A stretch of 64,000 nucleotides of DNA, from contig NZ_AP025737.1 of NCBI RefSeq assembly GCF_023734115.1, positions 2,666,001 to 2,730,000 on the forward strand, given 5' to 3'. A program made the translations under genes and the position numbers. Below are positions 55,554-64,000 of the stretch, one piece after another (positions within the stretch are counted from its first letter, which is position 1; every line of letters begins with the position of its first letter). The notes beneath the pieces are model-generated. The model did no database searches. It was not told the DNA's origin and saw only the letters and a program-made list of their open reading frames with translations. This DNA is from Herbiconiux sp. L3-i23. GTDB taxonomy: Bacteria > Actinomycetota > Actinomycetes > Actinomycetales > Microbacteriaceae.

Positions 55554-57883
55554 CAGACCTTCTCGATGGGCGCGACCTTGATCAGCAGACGCTTGCGTCC
55601 CGCCGTGTCGAACTGCACCTCTGCGATGCGCTTCGCCCCTTCGCCGGTGACGGCGAGCACGTTGCCGTCGCCGAAGTCGACGTGCCGGATGCGGTCGCCG
55701 GCCGCCAGCTCCAGCGACGAGTTGTCGCGCATCTGACCGGTGACCCGGTTGGCCCACTCGGTCTTCGGCTTGTCGCGCTGCGTTCCCCGCGACGCCGGCA
55801 CGCTGTACGAGCCGCCGTACCCGTCGCGTCTCGCGTTGAGCGCGCGCGGCTGGGTGCCGCCACGGCTCGTCGCCATGCCGGGCGACTGCTTCCAATCGAT
55901 CAGCTCGGCGGGGATCTCCTGGAGGTACCGACTCGGCAGCGCCACCGACACGTCGCCGTATTGTGCACGCGTCATGGCCAGCGAGATGAACAAGCGCTTG
56001 CGGGCGCGGGTGATGCCGACGTAGAAGAGTCGCCGCTCCTCGGCGGGACCGCCCGGCTCCCCCGCGGACATGCGGTGCGGCAGCAGGTCCTCTTCAACGC
56101 CGGTCAGGAAGACGGCGTCGAACTCGAGGCCCTTCGCGGTATGCAGCGTCATCAGCGAGACGGAGCCGGAGTTGTCGTCGAGCTCGTCGGCGGCGGCGAC
56201 GAGGGAGACCTCGGTCAGGAAGTCGAGCAGGGTGCCCTCGGGGTTGCTCCGCTGGAACTCCTTCGTCACGGCGATGAGCTCTTCGATGTTCTCGGCGCGC
56301 GCCTCGTCCTGCGGGTCGCGCGAGGCCCGGAGAGCGTCGATGTAGCCGCTCTTCGTGAGCAGCAGCCCCAGCACCTCGGGCACCCCCGATCCGTCGGCGC
56401 GGGTCTCGGAGAGCACGGTCGCCTCGTCGAGGAGGTCGGACAGCTCGGCGATCGATCCCCGCACCTTCGGGCCGAGACCCAGCTCGGTCGCGTACCGCAG
56501 CGCCTCGCGGAAGGTCATTCCGTTGTTCTCGGCGAAGGTCGCGATGGAGGTCTCGGTGGCGGGGCCGATGCCGCGCTTCGGGGTGTTGAGGATGCGGCGC
56601 ACGGCGAGGGTGTCGGCGGGGTTCGCGACCGAGACGAGGTACGCCATGGCGTCCTTGATCTCGGCGCGCTCGTAGAACTTCGTGCCGCCGACGACGCGGT
56701 AGGGGATGGCGGAGCGGATGAAGATTTCTTCGAGCGCACGGGTCTGCGAATTGGTGCGGTAGAAGACGGCCATGTCCTGGTAGGCGGTTCCGCCTTCGCG
56801 CAGACGCTGGATCTCGTCGGCCACGAATTGCGCCTCGTCGTGCCCCGTGTATCCGGTGTAGCCGACGATCTTCTCGCCGTCGCCGACGGCGGTCCACAGA
56901 TTCTTGGCCTTGCGATCGAAATTGTTCGAGATGACCGCGTTGGCCGCACTGAGGATGTTCTGGGTCGACCGGTAGTTCTGCTCGAGCAGCACCACTCGGG
57001 CCCCCGGGAAATCGCGTTCGAATTCGACGATGTTGCGGATGTCGGCGCCGCGGAAGGCGTAGATCGACTGGTCGGAGTCGCCGACGACCGTCAGCGACGC
57101 GCCCTCGGTCGAGGCGAACAGACCGGCGTCGACGTCCTGCGGCGGTTTCGTGAGTTCGCGGATCAGGGAGTACTGGGCGTGGTTGGTGTCCTGGTACTCG
57201 TCGACGAGGATGTGCCGGAACCGCTTCTGGTATTCGGCCGCCACGTGGGGGAAGGCGCGGAACAGGAACACCGTCTGCGCGATCAGGTCGTCGAAGTCGA
57301 AGGCGTTCGCCGCCGAGAGCTCCCGCGCGTAGTCGCGGAAGATCTGCACGAACATGACCTCGTTGGGGTCGTTGAAGTTCGCCTGCCGCGAGTAGCTGTC
57401 GGCGTCGGCGAGCTCGTTCTTGAGCTTCGAGATCTTCGCCGCGGTCGACGGAACGGTGAAGCCGAGGACATCGGCTTCGCGCTGCTTGATGATGCGCTTC
57501 AGCAGGGCCCGCGAGTCGCCCGAGTCGTAGATGGTGAAGTTCTTGCTGTAGCCGAACTGCTCGGCTTCGCGGCGGAGGATGCGCACGCACGCGGAGTGGA
57601 AGGTCGAGATCCACATGCCGTCGGCGGCCCGGCCGACGAGGTGCTTCACGCGCTCGCGCATCTCGGCGGCGGCCTTGTTGGTGAAGGTGATGGCGAGGAT
57701 CTGGCTCGGATACGCCTCACGACTCTCGAGCAGTCCGGCGACCCGACGGGTGAGCACACTCGTCTTGCCGGACCCGGCACCCGCGACGATCAGCAACGCC
57801 TGGCCCCGGTAGAGCACGGCCTCGCGCTGCTGCGGATTGAGTCCGTCGAGGAGGGGGGAATCGGTCTCGACAGTGTTGCTCAT
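55553..57883 (-). CDS. pcrA: ATP-dependent DNA helicase PcrA/UvrD
   Basis: A 776-residue SF1A helicase for repair and replication. Motif I is AGAGSGKT (residues 34-41), motif Ia ITFTNKAAAEM, motif II LVDEYQDTN, motif III VVGDSDQSIYAFRGA, motif IV VLLEQNYRST, motif V VSLMTLHTAKGLEFDAVF and motif VI YVGITRARKRL, all intact. The C-terminal PcrA tail (ELAAGDRIRHVDFGDGNVLA) binds RNA polymerase in homologues. The ATG at 57883 is chosen because TAGACT lies ten bases before it and the family N-terminus (LLDGLNPQQREAV) follows; an upstream ATG adds 11 unconserved residues. Confidence 0.97.
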   Translation of the reverse strand: MSNTVETDSPLLDGLNPQQREAVLYRGQALLIVAGAGSGKTSVLTRRVAGLLESREAYPSQILAITFTNKAAAEMRERVKHLVGRAADGMWISTFHSACVRILRREAEQFGYSKNFTIYDSGDSRALLKRIIKQREADVLGFTVPSTAAKISKLKNELADADSYSRQANFNDPNEVMFVQIFRDYARELSAANAFDFDDLIAQTVFLFRAFPHVAAEYQKRFRHILVDEYQDTNHAQYSLIRELTKPPQDVDAGLFASTEGASLTVVGDSDQSIYAFRGADIRNIVEFERDFPGARVVLLEQNYRSTQNILSAANAVISNNFDRKAKNLWTAVGDGEKIVGYTGYTGHDEAQFVADEIQRLREGGTAYQDMAVFYRTNSQTRALEEIFIRSAIPYRVVGGTKFYERAEIKDAMAYLVSVANPADTLAVRRILNTPKRGIGPATETSIATFAENNGMTFREALRYATELGLGPKVRGSIAELSDLLDEATVLSETRADGSGVPEVLGLLLTKSGYIDALRASRDPQDEARAENIEELIAVTKEFQRSNPEGTLLDFLTEVSLVAAADELDDNSGSVSLMTLHTAKGLEFDAVFLTGVEEDLLPHRMSAGEPGGPAEERRLFYVGITRARKRLFISLAMTRAQYGDVSVALPSRYLQEIPAELIDWKQSPGMATSRGGTQPRALNARRDGYGGSYSVPASRGTQRDKPKTEWANRVTGQMRDNSSLELAAGDRIRHVDFGDGNVLAVTGEGAKRIAEVQFDTAGRKRLLIKVAPIEKV

Positions 57884-57949
57884 GAGGGGTACGAGTCTAA
57901 GACGAACCTCGGACATCGGCCCCGTGCGCGGGCCGGATACGGTGATCGG

Positions 57950-58465
57950 GTGACACCTCCCCCGCCGCCGGTCTGGCGCGAGCCGACGCTCCGCCTCCCG
58001 CTGCGCTGGGGCGGCTACCGGTCACGACTCGTCGCGGGCGGGATCCTGCTCGCGGTCGGTGCGCTGCTCATCGTGCAGACCACGGCCTACACGACGACGC
58101 TCGGATGGCTCGGCGCGGTCGTCCACTTCTCGGGTTGGGTGATCCTCCCCGCCCGCGGCGGTCGGCGGAGCATCGCCGCACCCGCGAGCCTGCTGTCGTT
58201 CGTGCTGATGCTCATCGGCCCGCCACTGGTGTGGCTGACCGCGATCCCTCTCGCCCTCTGGTTGCTCGTCCGCGAGCGGCCCGGCATCACCTACGTCCTC
58301 GTGCCGCTGCCTGCCCTCTGCACCGCCGTCGCCCTCGTCCTGTTCGGCGCCTTCGTGCCCAAACTCGGGTTGTTCATCGGCGTCTTCGCGGTCGCCGTGC
58401 TCTGCGCGTGGGCGGCGCGGTCTATCGCTCTGAGAGAACGCAGCAGCTCGGAGCCGGTGTCATAG
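57950..58465 (+). CDS. hypothetical membrane protein
   Basis: A 171-residue protein with a Pro-rich N-terminus (TPPPPPVWREP) and about five membrane segments (LVAGGILLAVGALLIVQTTA, WLGAVVHFSGWVILP, LLSFVLMLIGPPLVWLTAIP, LVPLPALCTAVALVLFGAF, LFIGVFAVAVLCAWAA). No known motif. GTG at 57950 is six bases after TACGGT (57938-57943), the leaderless pattern of this genome. It diverges from pcrA. Confidence 0.7.
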   Translation: MTPPPPPVWREPTLRLPLRWGGYRSRLVAGGILLAVGALLIVQTTAYTTTLGWLGAVVHFSGWVILPARGGRRSIAAPASLLSFVLMLIGPPLVWLTAIPLALWLLVRERPGITYVLVPLPALCTAVALVLFGAFVPKLGLFIGVFAVAVLCAWAARSIALRERSSSEPVS

Positions 58466-58549
58466 CCAAATACAAGCTGGATATCGCTAAATTGGAACCG
58501 TTGTCATTCTCGCTCGGCGGGAGAGTCCCGCGAGAGAATAAGAGGAGTC

Positions 58550-59347
58550 ATGGCCCTGTCCAACCCGGCATTCGCCAACAGCCCCGCCTTCAACGGCCGC
58601 GGCGTCGACGGAGCGGTGAACGCGTCGGCGCAGGAGCTCGACGAGCTCTATGCGCGCCCGTCGGCCACCCCCGACCAGACCGACCGCATGAGCTACGAGG
58701 ACACGATCGTCAAGACGGTCGGCCTCTTCGCCGTCCTGCTCGTCACCGCCGCCGTCGGCTGGTTCATCCCCGCCCTGATGATCCTCGGCCTCATCGGCGG
58801 ACTCGTCCTCGGCCTGGTGAACAGCTTCAAGAAGCAGCCGTCGGCCGGCCTGATCTTCGCTTACGCGGCCTTCGAGGGTCTCTTCGTCGGAGGCATCTCG
58901 GCGATGTTCGATCTCATCTGGCCGGGCGTCGTCGTCCAGGCCGTGATCGCGACCCTCGTCACCGTGGGCGTCGTGCTCGCTCTGTTCGCGAGCGGCAAGG
59001 TCCGCGCCTCGGCGAAGGCGACGAAGATCTTCCTCGTCGCGATCGTCGCCTATGGCGCCTTCTCGCTGATCAACCTCGGCATGATGCTCTTCAACGCGCC
59101 CATCGCGGGCGGCCCCTTCGGCATCCTCTCGAACGAAGTGTTCGGCATCCCGTTGGGCGTCATCATCGGTGCTCTCGCGGTGCTGCTCGCCTCCTACTCG
59201 CTGGTCCTCGACTTCGATTTCGTGAAGCGCGGCGTCGAGTCGGGCGCCCCTCGCAAGTTCGGCTGGCAGGCGGGCTTCGGCATCATGGTCACCGTCGTGT
59301 GGCTGTATGTCGAGTTCCTGCGCATCTTCGCCCTCACGCGCGAGTGA
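58550..59347 (+). CDS. Bax inhibitor-1/YccA family membrane protein
   Basis: A 265-residue, about seven-helix membrane protein. After a polar N-terminus (SNPAFANSPAFNGRGVDG, a typical start of the actinobacterial group) come helices such as TVGLFAVLLVTAAVGWFI, FAYAAFEGLFVGGISAMFD and VFGIPLGVIIGALAVLLASY, with the conserved acidic residues in the last helix region (LVLDFDFVKRGVESGAPRK). Family members are proton-sensitive calcium leak channels; that role is inferred. AGGAG lies five bases before the ATG and a strong terminator follows. Confidence 0.9.
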   Translation: MALSNPAFANSPAFNGRGVDGAVNASAQELDELYARPSATPDQTDRMSYEDTIVKTVGLFAVLLVTAAVGWFIPALMILGLIGGLVLGLVNSFKKQPSAGLIFAYAAFEGLFVGGISAMFDLIWPGVVVQAVIATLVTVGVVLALFASGKVRASAKATKIFLVAIVAYGAFSLINLGMMLFNAPIAGGPFGILSNEVFGIPLGVIIGALAVLLASYSLVLDFDFVKRGVESGAPRKFGWQAGFGIMVTVVWLYVEFLRIFALTRE

Positions 59348-59360
59348 GCGCGGAGTGAGA

Positions 59361-59392
59361 GAAGGGGCGGCCCTCGGGCCGCCCCTTCTTTT
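59361..59392 (+). terminator. intrinsic terminator after the Bax-inhibitor-like gene
   Basis: Perfect 12-bp stem GAAGGGGCGGCC / GGCCGCCCCTTC with loop CTCG, followed by TTTT: a textbook rho-independent terminator, 13 bp after the stop. Confidence 0.92.
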
Positions 59393-59482
59393 CGCGTCCT
59401 GACCCCTTTTCCGCGTCATACCGCGCGTTCGGCGCGACCGCGGCGGCGAACCGAGCCGCGACACGCGCAGTGGAGTCCCGTC

Positions 59483-59515
59483 GTTCACCGACCGTATCGG
59501 TCTCATTCACACCAT
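59483..59515 (+). promoter_or_regulatory. candidate PHO box upstream of the alkaline phosphatase gene
   Basis: GTTCACCGACC at 59483 and ATTCACACCAT at 59505 are exactly 22 bp (two 11-bp turns) apart, with a degenerate unit between. The half-sites match those before pstS, and the downstream gene is a phosphatase. A small hairpin CACCCA-CTCAC-TGGGTG follows at 59545-59561 in the leader. Confidence 0.5.
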
Positions 59516-59590
59516 TGCGCGGCACGAGGGCGTTGGCTGGGGATCACCCACTCACTGGGTGGGGCCCCCCAAACCGAAGGACTTCCTTTC

Positions 59591-61474
59591 ATGAAGCACT
59601 CCATCAAGCTCGCTGCTGCGGGCGCGGGTGTGGCGATCCTGTTCTCAGGAATCACCGCGCCGGCCGCCTTCGCCGCCCCCGACGAGGTCGGCGGGTCGAC
59701 CCGTCACGACGAGTCGCAGGCCGAGCAGCTACTCCTCGACTCCATCCAGACCGGCCCGGCCAAGAACGTCATCCTCCTGATCGGCGACGGCATGGGCGAC
59801 TCCGAGATCACCATCGCCCGCAACTACCAGTACGGCGCGGGCGGCGAGCTGCCCGGCATCGACGCGCTGCCGCTGACCGGCCAGTACACGACGTACTCCC
59901 TCTACCGCGACGGCACCCCGAATGCCGGCAAGGCCGACTACGTGCCCGACTCCGCGGCAACGGGCACGGGCTGGGCGACCGGCACGAAGACGTTCGACAA
60001 CGCAGTGGGTGTCGACATCCGCAACGCCGCACGCGACAACATCGTCGAGATCGCCAAGGCCAACGGGATGCGCACCGGCAACGTGACGACCTCGGAGATC
60101 CAGGACGCCACCCCCGCGGTGATGGGTGCACACGTCGCGGCCCGCTCCTGCTACGGACCCGACAGCACCTCCTGCGGCAGCGACGCGCTCGAGGCCGGCG
60201 GTCTGGGCTCGATCAGCGAGCAGCTGCTCGACACCCGCGCCGACCTGACGATGGGTGGCGGCGCCGCGTCGTTCGCCCAGCTTGCCAAGGCCGGTCCGTG
60301 GCAGGGCGACTCGTTGCTCGACCAGGCGGCCGACCGGGGCTTCCAGGTCGTGGACGACGCGGCCGGGCTCGCCGCCGTGACGACCGCCAGCCAGGATCAG
60401 CCGGTGCTCGGCCTGTTCGCCGATGGCAACTTCCCGACCCGTTTCGCGTCGACCACCGCGACCGTGGGCGGCGCGGACACGCCGACCACATGCTCGCCCA
60501 ACCCTGACGCGCTCAGCTCGGACCTCAACCTCGCGAACCTCACGACCAAGGCCATCGATCTTCTCGACGACCCGGCATCCGAGAACGGCTTCTTCCTTCA
60601 GGTCGAAGGCGCGAGCATCGACAAGCGCGACCACGGCGCCGACGCGTGCGGCCAGATCGGTGAGACCCTCGACCTGGACGAGGCGGTTCAGGCCGCCCTC
60701 GACTTCGCGCAGGCCGACGGCGAGACCCTCGTCATCGTGACCGCCGACCACTCGCACACGAGCCAGATCGTCGACTCGACGCCTCCCGGACTGTCGACCG
60801 CGCTGACCACCGTCGGCGACGGCACCGTCATGAAGATCTCGTACGGCACCGCGGCACCCGGCGGATCGCAGCAGCACACCGGATCCCAGCTGCGCATCGC
60901 CGGATACGGGCCGGGCGCGGCGAACATCGTCGGGCTCACCGACCAGACGGACAACTTCTTCACGATCACCGGGGCCCTCGAGCTCAACCGCGACGTCGCC
61001 GCCCTGAGCGCCGCCGCGTCCGGCACGCTCGTCGGGAACAGCGGTGACAGTTCACCGACCGTGCTCGCCCCGGGCGAGGCGTTCGAGATCGACGCCGCAG
61101 GATTCGCCGGAGACCGTCAGCTGAGCCCGACGACCAGCACCGGAGGAACCGTCGCCCCGGCGAAGGCGGACCTGATCTACGGGACGACGACGCTGACCGG
61201 CACCGCGCCGACGACGCCCGGCGACTACACCGTCACTCTCACCCCCAACCGCACAGGCAAGGTCATCACGGTCGCCTACTCCGTGACGGCCGACGGCGCT
61301 CCCGTCTCGGGCGGCACCATCCCGACCGGCAACGGCTCGCCCACCGGTAGCGGTTCGCCGGCGTCGGACATCGCCAGCACCGGGCTTGCGGCGCTGCCCT
61401 ACCTCGCCATCGCGCTCGTGCTGATGGCTGCGGGAGCCGCGGCGGTCATCGTGCGCCGCCGCCAGCACGCCTAA
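59591..61474 (+). CDS. phoA: secreted alkaline phosphatase with C-terminal wall-anchor-like tail
   Basis: A 627-residue exported phosphomonoesterase. Signal peptide to about residue 28 (AFA|AP). The catalytic domain has [20 protein letters not shown] (metal-binding Asp), the nucleophile Ser121 in [27 protein letters not shown] and [10 protein letters not shown] (metal-binding Asp/His). After about residue 470 come a Thr/Gly-rich region, a small beta domain and the end [10 protein letters not shown], a membrane helix ([18 protein letters not shown]) and RRRQHA, resembling a degenerate LAXTG sortase signal. It would release phosphate for the Pst importer at the other end of the window. Confidence 0.93.
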   Translation: MKHSIKLAAAGAGVAILFSGITAPAAFAAPDEVGGSTRHDESQAEQLLLDSIQTGPAKNVILLIGDGMGDSEITIARNYQYGAGGELPGIDALPLTGQYTTYSLYRDGTPNAGKADYVPDSAATGTGWATGTKTFDNAVGVDIRNAARDNIVEIAKANGMRTGNVTTSEIQDATPAVMGAHVAARSCYGPDSTSCGSDALEAGGLGSISEQLLDTRADLTMGGGAASFAQLAKAGPWQGDSLLDQAADRGFQVVDDAAGLAAVTTASQDQPVLGLFADGNFPTRFASTTATVGGADTPTTCSPNPDALSSDLNLANLTTKAIDLLDDPASENGFFLQVEGASIDKRDHGADACGQIGETLDLDEAVQAALDFAQADGETLVIVTADHSHTSQIVDSTPPGLSTALTTVGDGTVMKISYGTAAPGGSQQHTGSQLRIAGYGPGAANIVGLTDQTDNFFTITGALELNRDVAALSAAASGTLVGNSGDSSPTVLAPGEAFEIDAAGFAGDRQLSPTTSTGGTVAPAKADLIYGTTTLTGTAPTTPGDYTVTLTPNRTGKVITVAYSVTADGAPVSGGTIPTGNGSPTGSGSPASDIASTGLAALPYLAIALVLMAAGAAAVIVRRRQHA

Positions 61475-61488
61475 GCGGTCACAGAACG

Positions 61489-61518
61489 GAAGGGGCGGTT
61501 CGCCAGAACCGCCCCTTC
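61489..61518 (+). terminator. terminator after phoA
   Basis: Perfect 13-bp stem GAAGGGGCGGTTC / GAACCGCCCCTTC with loop GCCA, 14 bp after the stop, followed by a pyrimidine-rich tail. Confidence 0.85.
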
Positions 61519-61534
61519 TCCTTCCCAGTCCGAG

Positions 61535-61600
61535 ATCGGATATTGCGGGCAGGAACGCACGTTGCGGCGGGACCACATGCCCGGAACGCACGTTCTCGCC
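61535..61600. repeat. intergenic repeat unit, copy 2
   Basis: ATCGGATATTGCGGG, then GAACGCACGTTGCGGCGGG, a short spacer and CCCGGAACGCACGTTCTCGC. It aligns over its whole 66 bp with 36674-36739, differing at scattered positions; the second arm here reads AACGCACGTT rather than AACGTGCGTT, so pairing rests on the near-palindromic AACG-CA-CGTT core. It lies between convergent phoA and the DUF1905 gene. Confidence 0.75.
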
Positions 61601-61608
61601 CGAACGGC

Positions 61609-61917
61609 TCAGTTCGCCAGGTCGATGCGCAGATTGACGACATCGCCGAGTTCGAGACCCTCGGCCGTGCGGATGGCCTTCTTCACAGGCAACACATAGC
61701 AGGCGCGACCCGAGTCGGGGAAGACTGAGGTCGACCACGTGTGCGCGCCGAGACCGACAACGACCTTCACCGACCCGAAACCGCCCTTGACCACCGCCGC
61801 CGCGTCGATCTCATCGGAGACCTGCTGAGGCAACGCGGCGAACACCCATGCCGTGTGGGTCGCATCCCATGGAACGAGTTCCGCACGGCAATCCCAGGAC
61901 CGCGGGGGTGAGGTCAT
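61609..61917 (-). CDS. DUF1905 domain protein
   Basis: A 102-residue soluble protein. Recognisable DUF1905 pattern: WDCRAELVPWDATHTAWVFA, GGFGSVKVVVGLGAHTWSTS, then VFPDSGRACYVLPVKKAIRT and EGLELGDVVNLRIDL. The family has a small beta-barrel fold and no established function. It starts ten bases after the guaA stop, so it is probably the last gene of the DUF3817-guaA operon. Confidence 0.8.
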   Translation of the reverse strand: MTSPPRSWDCRAELVPWDATHTAWVFAALPQQVSDEIDAAAVVKGGFGSVKVVVGLGAHTWSTSVFPDSGRACYVLPVKKAIRTAEGLELGDVVNLRIDLAN

Positions 61918-61927
61918 CGGGAGCGGA

Positions 61928-63478
61928 TCACTCCCACTCGATGGTTCCCGGCGGCTTCGACGTCACGTCGAGCACGACGCGGTTGACGCCCGACACCTCG
62001 TTCGTGATGCGGTTCGAGACCTTCGCCAACACGTCGTAGGGCAGACGGGTCCAATCGGCGGTCATGGCGTCCTCGCTCGACACCGGACGCAGCACGATCG
62101 GGTGGCCGTAGGTGCGACCGTCGCCCTGCACGCCCACACTGCGCACATCGGCGAGCAGCACGACGGGGCACTGCCAGATCTCGGTGTCGAGCCCCGCCGC
62201 GGTGAGCTCCTCACGGGCGATGGCGTCGGCGTCGCGCAGCAGGTCGAGACGCTCGCGCGTCACCTCGCCGACGATGCGGATGCCGAGACCGGGGCCTGGG
62301 AACGGCTGGCGGGCGACGATGACCTCGGGCAGACCGAGCTCGCGTCCGATCGCGCGGACCTCGTCCTTGAACAGGGTGCGCAGCGGCTCGACGAGCTCGA
62401 ACATGAGGTCGTCGGGGAGCCCGCCCACGTTGTGGTGGCTCTTGATGTTCGCCGTGCCGGTGCCGCCGCCCGACTCGACCACGTCCGGGTAGAGGGTGCC
62501 CTGCACGAGGAACTTGATGCTCTCGCCCTCGGACTTCGCCTCGAGCACGAGCGCTTCGGCCGCGTTCTCGAACGTGCGGATGAACTCGCGTCCGATGATC
62601 TTGCGCTTCTGCTCCGGGTCGGAGACTCCGGCGAGCGCATCGAGGAACTGGTCGGCGGCGTCGACGGTGACGAGCCGGACACCGGTCGCGGCGACGTAGT
62701 CCTCTTCGACCTGACGCGCCTCGTCCTTGCGGAGCAGGCCGTGGTCGACGAAGACGCAGGTGAGCTGGTCGCCGACGGCGCGCTGCACGAGCGCGGCCGC
62801 GACGGCGGAGTCGACTCCGCCCGAAAGTCCGCAGATGACCTTCGCATCGCCGATCTGGGCGCGGATGCGCTCGACCTGCTCGGCGATGACGTTGCCCGGG
62901 TTCCAGTCGTCGGGGATGCCTGCGGCGCGGTGCAGGAAGTTCTCGAGCACCTGCTGTCCGAAGGACGAGTGCTTCACCTCGGGGTGCCACTGCACGCCGT
63001 AGAGCTTGCGCTCGTCGCTCGCGAACGCCGCGACGGGGGTCGATCCGCTGCTCGCGAGCACGTCGAAACCGGCGGGGGCCTTCGCGACCGAATCGCCGTG
63101 GCTCATCCACACGGTCTGCTCGGCCGGCTGCCCGTCGAGGAGCACTCCGCCGGCGCCGCTCACCGTGAGGTCGGTGGAGCCGTACTCGCGCTTGCCGGTG
63201 TGGGCGACCTCGCCGCCGAGCTGCTGCGCCATGACCTGGAAGCCGTAGCAGATGCCGAGCACCGGTACTCCGAGTTCGAGGATGCCGGGGTCGAGGTTCG
63301 GCGATCCCTCTTCGTAGACGGAGGAGGGGCCGCCGCTCAGCACGATGCCGACCGGGTTCTTCGCCGCGATCTCGGCGGCGGTGACGCTGTGCGGCACGAT
63401 CTCGGAGTACACGTTCGCCTCGCGGACACGGCGCGCGATGAGCTGCGCGTACTGGGCGCCGAAGTCGACGACGAGCAC
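61928..63478 (-). CDS. guaA: GMP synthase (glutamine-hydrolysing)
   Basis: Converts XMP to GMP. The N-terminal glutaminase domain has [33 protein letters not shown] and the nucleophile Cys in [13 protein letters not shown]; the ATP-pyrophosphatase domain has the P-loop [16 protein letters not shown], and the C-terminal dimerisation domain ends [15 protein letters not shown]. The only canonical start, GTG 63478, gives an abrupt N-terminus and has no ribosome-binding site. The frame stays open upstream and an ATC at 63571, six bases after GGAGG, would add 31 residues, like the N-terminal extension of other actinobacterial GuaA proteins. The stop is certain, the start is not. Confidence 0.95.
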   Translation of the reverse strand: MLVVDFGAQYAQLIARRVREANVYSEIVPHSVTAAEIAAKNPVGIVLSGGPSSVYEEGSPNLDPGILELGVPVLGICYGFQVMAQQLGGEVAHTGKREYGSTDLTVSGAGGVLLDGQPAEQTVWMSHGDSVAKAPAGFDVLASSGSTPVAAFASDERKLYGVQWHPEVKHSSFGQQVLENFLHRAAGIPDDWNPGNVIAEQVERIRAQIGDAKVICGLSGGVDSAVAAALVQRAVGDQLTCVFVDHGLLRKDEARQVEEDYVAATGVRLVTVDAADQFLDALAGVSDPEQKRKIIGREFIRTFENAAEALVLEAKSEGESIKFLVQGTLYPDVVESGGGTGTANIKSHHNVGGLPDDLMFELVEPLRTLFKDEVRAIGRELGLPEVIVARQPFPGPGLGIRIVGEVTRERLDLLRDADAIAREELTAAGLDTEIWQCPVVLLADVRSVGVQGDGRTYGHPIVLRPVSSEDAMTADWTRLPYDVLAKVSNRITNEVSGVNRVVLDVTSKPPGTIEWE

Positions 63479-63563
63479 CGGGCGGGCATCGGTGCCGGAG
63501 GCCGCACTCTCGGTGGGGGCGAGATCCGCCGCCGAGTCGTTCGTCGAGATGCCGTCGCTGGGA

Positions 63564-64000
63564 TTACTGATGGGATGCCTCCGAAGCCGTGGGGACAGAA
63601 GATGCCGACGCCGGGCCGGCCTCGCGCGCGGCGAGGTAGCCCTTCACCTCGCGGTGCACGCGACGCTCGACGAAGAACGACAGCAGCGGCACGACGCCGC
63701 CGAGCGCGATGACGATGAAGCGGGTGATCGGCCAGCGCATGAAGGTGATCAGCACGAAGTCGCTCACGAGGTACGCCAGGTACAGGTAGCCGTGGGTGAT
63801 CTGGATGATGAGGCTCGCATTGACCGCGTTCGCCGTGTCGATCGACCCCGCGGGCACGAAGGACAGGAACGCTCCTCCCCCGCCCTGCAGCTCGAGCCCG
63901 TAGATGTACTTGAGGACGATCTCGACGACGAGGACGAGGAGGAAGACACCGGTCGCATAGGCGAGGACCCGGTAGACGGCGAGCGTTCCGCGGATCTTCG
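63564..64000 (-). CDS. DUF3817 membrane protein (5' end outside window)
   Basis: The visible 145 codons start before the window end. Hydrophobic segments [20 protein letters not shown], then [39 protein letters not shown] and [19 protein letters not shown] are the pattern of DUF3817, a three-helix membrane family usually next to guaA in actinobacteria. The tail is Ser/Ala-rich and cytoplasmic. Its TAA overlaps the possible ATC start of guaA, so the two genes are an operon. Function unknown. Confidence 0.85.
   Translation of the reverse strand, partial: KIRGTLAVYRVLAYATGVFLLVLVVEIVLKYIYGLELQGGGGAFLSFVPAGSIDTANAVNASLIIQITHGYLYLAYLVSDFVLITFMRWPITRFIVIALGGVVPLLSFFVERRVHREVKGYLAAREAGPASASSVPTASEASHQ

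Noticed and set aside
59545-59570. Riboswitch in the phoA leader
   Set aside because: Only one 6-bp hairpin and a C-run are visible; no conserved aptamer sequence. A PHO-box explanation is simpler.

Overview
The window is high-GC, gene-dense DNA from an actinobacterium, most likely a member of the Microbacteriaceae (order Micrococcales). Evidence: an actinobacterial gene set (Lsr2, RskA/SigK, MutT1-type Nudix/phosphatase fusion, Nei2, Eis-like acetyltransferase, DUF6350 beside sucCD and purHN, DUF3817 beside guaA, DUF222-HNH protein), GTG/TTG starts, and many genes with a TANNNT box only 6-10 nt before the start codon (leaderless transcription). It looks chromosomal: no prophage, IS element, CRISPR array or replication origin was seen.

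Layout. 0-8 kb is a phosphate block: the end of an OmpR-type response regulator, polyphosphate kinase, a MutT1-like protein and pstSCAB, with 11-bp direct-repeat PHO-box candidates before ppk and pstS. 8-10.8 kb is an ECF sigma factor (SigK type) followed by two tandem RskA-like anti-sigma factors. 10.8-15.4 kb is a sparse stretch of small or hypothetical genes around a tRNA-Lys whose 3' end and terminator are partly duplicated 148 bp downstream. 15.4-18.4 kb holds nei2, an alpha/beta hydrolase, a possible structured RNA and galM. 18.5-21 kb is a two-gene surface locus: a secreted low-complexity protein and a six-repeat, cysteine-free chaplin-like protein with an LAXTG (class E) sortase signal, behind a perfect 12-bp inverted repeat. 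21-25.6 kb is galTK and the 5-oxoprolinase genes pxpABC. 25.6-28 kb is glyA-folD behind a ZTP riboswitch.

28-34.4 kb has a DUF222-HNH protein and a MoxR/DUF58/transglutaminase operon. 34.4-40 kb has an MFS exporter, purU, an intergenic repeat, an Eis-like acetyltransferase, hsp20 under both CIRCE and HAIR operators, and icd. 40-43 kb is an alkylation-repair cluster (Ada/AlkA fusion, Ogt, a GNAT, an alkyltransferase-like protein). 43-48.2 kb has a heterodimeric ABC exporter and a membrane-anchored dimethylargininase-like protein. 48.2-54.5 kb is purNH, DUF6350 and sucCD. 54.7-59.4 kb has lsr2, a GNAT, pcrA and two membrane proteins. 59.5-64 kb has a secreted, probably wall-anchored alkaline phosphatase with its own PHO-box candidate, a second copy of the intergenic repeat, a DUF1905 protein, guaA and a DUF3817 protein cut by the window end.

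How it fits together. The phosphate genes (ppk, pstSCAB and, 52 kb away, phoA) look like one regulon. Folate one-carbon and purine genes recur (glyA-folD with a ZTP sensor, purU, purNH, guaA). The least explained material is the surface locus at 18.5-21 kb and the sigma/anti-sigma locus at 8-10.8 kb: the periplasmic tail of the first anti-sigma factor and the secreted surface protein share an identical eight-residue motif (GAVDGLLG).
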